From NCBI RefSeq assembly GCF_000179915.2, contig NC_014963.1:3286001-3350000 (forward strand): a stretch of 64,000 nucleotides of DNA, given 5' to 3'. Numbering within the stretch: position 1 is the stretch's first letter; each line of letters begins with the position of its first letter. The notes beneath the pieces were generated by a model, which had not been told where the DNA came from, made no database searches, and saw only the letters and a program-made list of their open reading frames with translations. Made by a program: the position numbers and the translations under genes. Source of the stretch: Terriglobus saanensis SP1PR4. GTDB taxonomy: Bacteria > Acidobacteriota > Terriglobia > Terriglobales > Acidobacteriaceae. This document shows positions 60,153 through 64,000 of the stretch, piece after piece.

Positions 60153-61379
60153 TCACTTCAGGTTGCTATGCACTCCGGCGCCAATCCTGATTGCTTCCCC
60201 TTGTTCCGCCTTCACCACAAAGTCCGTAGCAACAAGGTCAGTGTACTGAATCGTAGCGCCATGAATCGCACTGATATGCACGTTGGTAAGCTTCAGATTG
60301 CGGATCGGCGACTCGGGAAGACCGACGATGACGGCCGCATCGCGCGAGCCAACGGCCTGCACATTCTCGATGGTGATGTCGTGAAAGTGAGGCGTAAGCC
60401 GCGTCACTGGCTCTTCTGTAATCGTGTCGGGAATCTTGGGATAGAACTCGCTGAGCAGAATCGCAGTCTTCACATTCTCCATCGTGATATCGCGAAAGAC
60501 AAAATTGCCAATATCGTTTCCGCGGTCGCGATTCGACTTCACTCGAATGCCTTGATCCGTACCCTTGAAGTGAATCCTCTCCGCCCGCACATTCTGCACC
60601 CCACCGGCGATCTCACTGCCGATGGACAAACCATGCCCATGAAGAAATTCGCAATCCGTGATGGTGATATCGCGGCTTGGCAGGTCCGGTCCAGGCGATC
60701 CGGGCTGCCCACTCTTGATCGCCACGTTGTCATCGCCTGTATCGATATAAACATGATCGATCACGATCTTAGTAGAGGCAAACGGATCAATGCCATCGGT
60801 GTTGTGCGAGGTTTGCGGAGCAAGCACCTTCATGTTGCGAAACACAAGATCGTCCGAGTAATAGGGCACAATCTGCCACATCGCCGAATTCTGCGCCGTG
60901 ATATTTTCCATACGAATGTGCTTGCAATGATCGAAGACGATGAGCCGTGGTCGCGGAAGATTCGGTTGTGGCCACCAGGACTCACCCCGGCCGTCAATCA
61001 CACCTCCGCCGGTGATCGTGATGTCTTCGGCAGCCTTCGCCGTGAGCATTGCCTGTCTGCCGTGGTCCTTGAACTCCTCCTTCTCAGGAAAATCGTTGTG
61101 GTCCGTGCTCGCCTCCAGAGTCGTTCCAGCTTCGACACGGAAGATCATCTTGCTCTTGAGCGTGAGCGGCGCGGTGATGAATTTGGAGGAACCGCCGATC
61201 ACGACGGTCCCTCCTTTCCCTGCACATGCGTCAATCGCTTTTTGAATCGCCACGGTGTCTTTCGTCGCTCCATCGCCCCTCGCACCGTAGGCACGCACGT
61301 TGCAGGTTTTGGCCGCGAGGCCAGAGAACGGAAGCAGGGTCGTTACAGCAAGGCTGCAGAAACGCAGGGTACCAATCAT
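60153..61379 (-). CDS. Polygalacturonase, GH28
   Basis: A 408-residue exported beta-helix enzyme that cleaves homogalacturonan. The ATG at 61379 is preferred to one 21 bases upstream because GGGAG lies seven bases before it and a signal sequence (FCSLAVTTLLPFSGLAA) follows. Catalytic motifs are NTDG (SHNTDGIDPF), DTGDDNVAIKSG with the paired Asp, GHGLSIGSEIAGG, and IRVKSNR, the RIK-type site. They match GH28 in order and spacing. It follows the TonB receptor gene by 32 bases and precedes the methylesterase, so the four genes (receptor, GH28, CE8, LacI) read as one pectin-uptake operon. Confidence 0.95.
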   Translation of the reverse strand: MIGTLRFCSLAVTTLLPFSGLAAKTCNVRAYGARGDGATKDTVAIQKAIDACAGKGGTVVIGGSSKFITAPLTLKSKMIFRVEAGTTLEASTDHNDFPEKEEFKDHGRQAMLTAKAAEDITITGGGVIDGRGESWWPQPNLPRPRLIVFDHCKHIRMENITAQNSAMWQIVPYYSDDLVFRNMKVLAPQTSHNTDGIDPFASTKIVIDHVYIDTGDDNVAIKSGQPGSPGPDLPSRDITITDCEFLHGHGLSIGSEIAGGVQNVRAERIHFKGTDQGIRVKSNRDRGNDIGNFVFRDITMENVKTAILLSEFYPKIPDTITEEPVTRLTPHFHDITIENVQAVGSRDAAVIVGLPESPIRNLKLTNVHISAIHGATIQYTDLVATDFVVKAEQGEAIRIGAGVHSNLK

Positions 61380-61411
61380 TATTCGTCTCCCGTGGGACAT
61401 AGAACTTCTTA

Positions 61412-64000
61412 CTAAAATTCAATGCGGGCCGCCAGCTGCAGCGCCCGGTTAGTGGGAGAGTTTGAATCTACAACGAGCGTGCCATAGCTGGAGGTACCCC
61501 AGCTGCTGAGCGGCGCCGCCGCCTGGCTATACACAAAGTGCGTGTGGTTCGTCACGTTGAACCAGTCCGCCTCCACCACCAGCCGTGTACCTTCATGAAG
61601 CCCGGCTGTCGGAATGCCAAAGCTTCTCCGCAGGCTGAGATCCAGCTTGTAGTTTCCAGGCTGGAAGAGACCATTGTAAGGAGCCGTCCGTGCGATCGTG
61701 CTGAACTGGTAGGACGGCGTCGCCAGAAACGCATTGGGGTCCAGGTACTGCGTCTGGCCGAGCGTGGCCGACGTAAGCGGAAGAGGATTCGCGATCTTGC
61801 CATTCCCACCGTAGTTCGGGTTCTTGATGGGATAGCACACACTTTGCGACGGGTTCGTATTGCAGGAGTTCATGATGACCGAAACGGGAGCTCCCGAGTA
61901 AGCATTGAAGATTGTGGACAACTTGAACCCGCCAAAGAGAGCCCGCATATAAAAGTTCGAGCCACCCAGCATTCCCTTACCGAAGGGCAAATCGTACGCA
62001 CCCGTCAACACGAACTTGTGTCTCTGGTCTCCCAGCGAAAGACTTCTGTCCAGCGAACGCGCCGCATGGAACTGACCGTCCGAAGCCGCGAAAGCGGGAA
62101 TGTCATATCCCGAACGGAAGGTCGCATTGTTGTCGATGGCGCGCGACCAGGAGTAGTTCGTCATAAACGTAAGACCGCTTGCCAGACGGCGCGTCATATA
62201 GATCTGCAGTGCGTGGTAACGCGTATTGCCTACGAATCCATAGGTATCGCTGATACTGCTGTACTGGGGAAACGGCTTAAGCAACTGCGAGATGGTCGGA
62301 TTACCCGTACCTCCGAAGGAGGCATACGGCAATCCGGTAATTCCTGCCGATGCGAGGTTCACCGGTCCAGTCGATCCCGTAGCAGGAAGCGACAGCTTCG
62401 AGCCCAGCGTCAGATACGCAGGATCCAGCTGATTGGACCACTTGCCGCGACCAGTAAGACTATCCGGCGTAAGGAAGTGTCCCTGGGAACCTACATAGCT
62501 AATCGTGAGCGTCATGTCTTTGCTGATCTCACGCTGCATACCGAAGCTCCAGTTGATGAACTGCGGAGCACGGCCACCATAATAGGGATCGGCATAGGCA
62601 GGCGTCTGCGCGGCTGCCGTGGAGAGAGACGTGTTGTACGTACCCAGCGATGCGTCCAGCGTAGGTGGCGCGGTATACGTAGGGTAGGGAGTATCCAGCT
62701 TCCAGTATTGATTTCCGACCTGTGTCGTACTGGGATTATTGAAACTGGTCGATGGCGAAACGCTGTACCCTGCAAGCCCCGAACCTTGTCGAGAAGTCGC
62801 GCTTCCACCATTCGCATTGCCATGCGTGTAGATCACTGCATAGCTTCCGCGAAAGACCGTCTTCGGGTCTGGCTGATAGGCAAAACCAATGCGCGGTCCG
62901 AAGTTCTTCAGGAAGTCGTTGACTGGACTGTTGCAGTTGCACTTGCCCGCACCGTTTCCTCCAAAGGCGAGCGCGCCCTTAGCACCGATCAAAGGATTGG
63001 TCGCGTTGGGATCGAAGTAGGCGAAGCGGTTCTGCACCTCGCGGTACGTCGGGTAGTAGTCATAGCGCAGGCCAATATCCAACGTCAATTTCGAAGTAAT
63101 CTTCCAATTGTCCTGAATGTAAGGGGAGATAGGCCGAAAGCGCCCGCCCGTCTCAGGAACAGCGGAGAGAGTAAAGGTCGCAGAGTTGGGAGCGCCAGCA
63201 AGAAAGCTTGCATAGGCCTGCCCCGTGGTCGGAAGAGCCGTCGTAGAACCGTTGTATCCTGACGTCGCCGTGCTATTGAACGTAAGTTGCAGCGGGTTCA
63301 CTCCCGTCGAATTATTCAGAAAGTTGTACTGCATCCATGCAACTTCGCCGCCGAACGTAACGAGATGTCTGCCCAAGGCCCATTGCACGTTGTCAACGAC
63401 AACATAGCCCGTAGCTACAGGACGATTGCTGGAATAGCCCGCCCATCGATTGATGTTCGTATTGCCCGTAAACGTCACCGTGGGAAAAGAATCCTGCGCC
63501 TGTCCCGCTGGCAGTCCTGTGATTCCGTTCGCCGCCGCACCATACGTCGACCCCACGTCCTGGTTGTAACCGGGACCGTCGTAACGTCCGAAACCATACT
63601 TGAACTGATTCGTAATGCGTGGAGTAATCGAATACGTATGCTCGATCAAAAACACCTTTGTCTTGGGTGAGAACTGCTGCGACGAGATATACGGCGGTGG
63701 CAGACCATTCGAGGTGGAAGAGACCGTTACGGCAGCAGGGGCCGTTGTGGCTTGACGTCCCCACGCAAGCACAACCGATAATTGCTGCTTGTTGTTGATC
63801 GTGTAATCGATGCGGTTGGTCGTCGTCCAGTTGCTGAGACCGGTCTTGTAGTTCACTACGTAGTTATTCGAAATACCACCGACCGTTGGAGCCGGAAGAT
63901 ACGATTGCAGCCTCTGAGCTGCAGGCGAAAGACGCCCAGCCGGAATAATATTTCCTGGAAAGGGGGTTCTTACATAGGCGGATCCATTAAACGTTGTAGT
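61412..64000 (-). CDS. TonB-dependent receptor, 5' end cut off by the window
   Basis: At least 862 residues of the beta-barrel of an Oar-like receptor; the frame is open to the window end, so the signal, CarboxypepD_reg and plug parts lie outside. Barrel features visible are IDYTINNKQQLSVVLAWG, RPISPYIQDNWKITSKLTLDIGLRYDYYP (ends RPISPYIQDNWKI and LDIGLRYDYYP), GPRIGFAYQPDPKTVFRGSY, LTISYVGSQGHFL, and the final strand LQLAARIEF with a C-terminal Phe. It starts the pectin locus, so it is the likely importer of galacturonan oligomers. It differs from the receptor at 38207 in sequence. Confidence 0.93.
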   Translation of the reverse strand, partial: TTTFNGSAYVRTPFPGNIIPAGRLSPAAQRLQSYLPAPTVGGISNNYVVNYKTGLSNWTTTNRIDYTINNKQQLSVVLAWGRQATTAPAAVTVSSTSNGLPPPYISSQQFSPKTKVFLIEHTYSITPRITNQFKYGFGRYDGPGYNQDVGSTYGAAANGITGLPAGQAQDSFPTVTFTGNTNINRWAGYSSNRPVATGYVVVDNVQWALGRHLVTFGGEVAWMQYNFLNNSTGVNPLQLTFNSTATSGYNGSTTALPTTGQAYASFLAGAPNSATFTLSAVPETGGRFRPISPYIQDNWKITSKLTLDIGLRYDYYPTYREVQNRFAYFDPNATNPLIGAKGALAFGGNGAGKCNCNSPVNDFLKNFGPRIGFAYQPDPKTVFRGSYAVIYTHGNANGGSATSRQGSGLAGYSVSPSTSFNNPSTTQVGNQYWKLDTPYPTYTAPPTLDASLGTYNTSLSTAAAQTPAYADPYYGGRAPQFINWSFGMQREISKDMTLTISYVGSQGHFLTPDSLTGRGKWSNQLDPAYLTLGSKLSLPATGSTGPVNLASAGITGLPYASFGGTGNPTISQLLKPFPQYSSISDTYGFVGNTRYHALQIYMTRRLASGLTFMTNYSWSRAIDNNATFRSGYDIPAFAASDGQFHAARSLDRSLSLGDQRHKFVLTGAYDLPFGKGMLGGSNFYMRALFGGFKLSTIFNAYSGAPVSVIMNSCNTNPSQSVCYPIKNPNYGGNGKIANPLPLTSATLGQTQYLDPNAFLATPSYQFSTIARTAPYNGLFQPGNYKLDLSLRRSFGIPTAGLHEGTRLVVEADWFNVTNHTHFVYSQAAAPLSSWGTSSYGTLVVDSNSPTNRALQLAARIEF

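Noticed and set aside
1-64000. CRISPR arrays, prophage or insertion-sequence transposases
   Set aside because: No regularly spaced direct repeats with unique spacers and no transposase or phage structural proteins were found; the only mobile element seen is the group II intron.

Overview
The window looks like a chromosomal segment of an Acidobacteriota (Terriglobia-type) soil bacterium. The evidence is the combination of Oar-like TonB-dependent receptors, a secreted S53 sedolisin with Ig-like and membrane tail, secretins carrying TPR and cohesin-like parts, small secreted proteins with carboxypeptidase-regulatory-like folds, a PD40 propeller membrane protein, PadR-linked RND efflux genes and a pectin-degradation locus. 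This assignment is inference from gene content; no rRNA gene is present.

Layout. 1-5.6 kb: end of a multidrug RND operon (two HAE1 permeases and a NodT-type outer-membrane lipoprotein). 5.7-9.2 kb: secreted unknowns, a TolC-family protein and a VOC-fold protein. 9.2-24.6 kb: an export and envelope block with an S53 sedolisin, an OmpR-type response regulator, a Spy/CpxP-like small protein, a diguanylate cyclase, two adjacent secretins, three secreted proteins with a carboxypeptidase-regulatory-like fold, and a KhpA-type KH protein. 24.7-29.4 kb: a decayed NADPH-dependent reductase gene, a complete-looking group II intron with maturase, and an arsenic operon (arsC, arsR, ACR3). 29.5-35.5 kb: PadR regulator followed by TolC, RND permease and membrane-fusion protein. 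35.6-45.2 kb: PD40 membrane protein divergent from a TonB receptor, a Tat-exported terpene-cyclase-fold protein and a metallo-beta-lactamase-fold protein. 45.4-49.2 kb: tRNA-Leu(CAA), CorA, queuosine-precursor transporter, tRNA-Glu(TTC), a GT-C-like membrane protein. 49.4-55.5 kb: two Tat-type or cytoplasmic paralogues of unknown function, an M19 dipeptidase, rfbD and manC. 55.7-64 kb: galactose mutarotase and a pectin/rhamnogalacturonan locus (GH105, LacI regulator, pectin methylesterase, GH28 polygalacturonase, TonB receptor running off the end).

The most interesting observation is a repeated DNA motif made of GTKAC-like half-sites spaced 10 bp apart (typical form GTGAC-N5-GTTAC). It lies 36-80 bp upstream of the TolC-like gene, the sedolisin/response-regulator pair, the Spy-like gene, the secretin pair and two small secreted-protein genes, and I see it upstream of no other gene in the window. 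The geometry is that expected for an OmpR/PhoB-family regulator, and an OmpR-type response regulator with no adjacent kinase sits beside the best array of four half-sites. I propose a local regulon that ties proteolysis, secretins and envelope proteins together.
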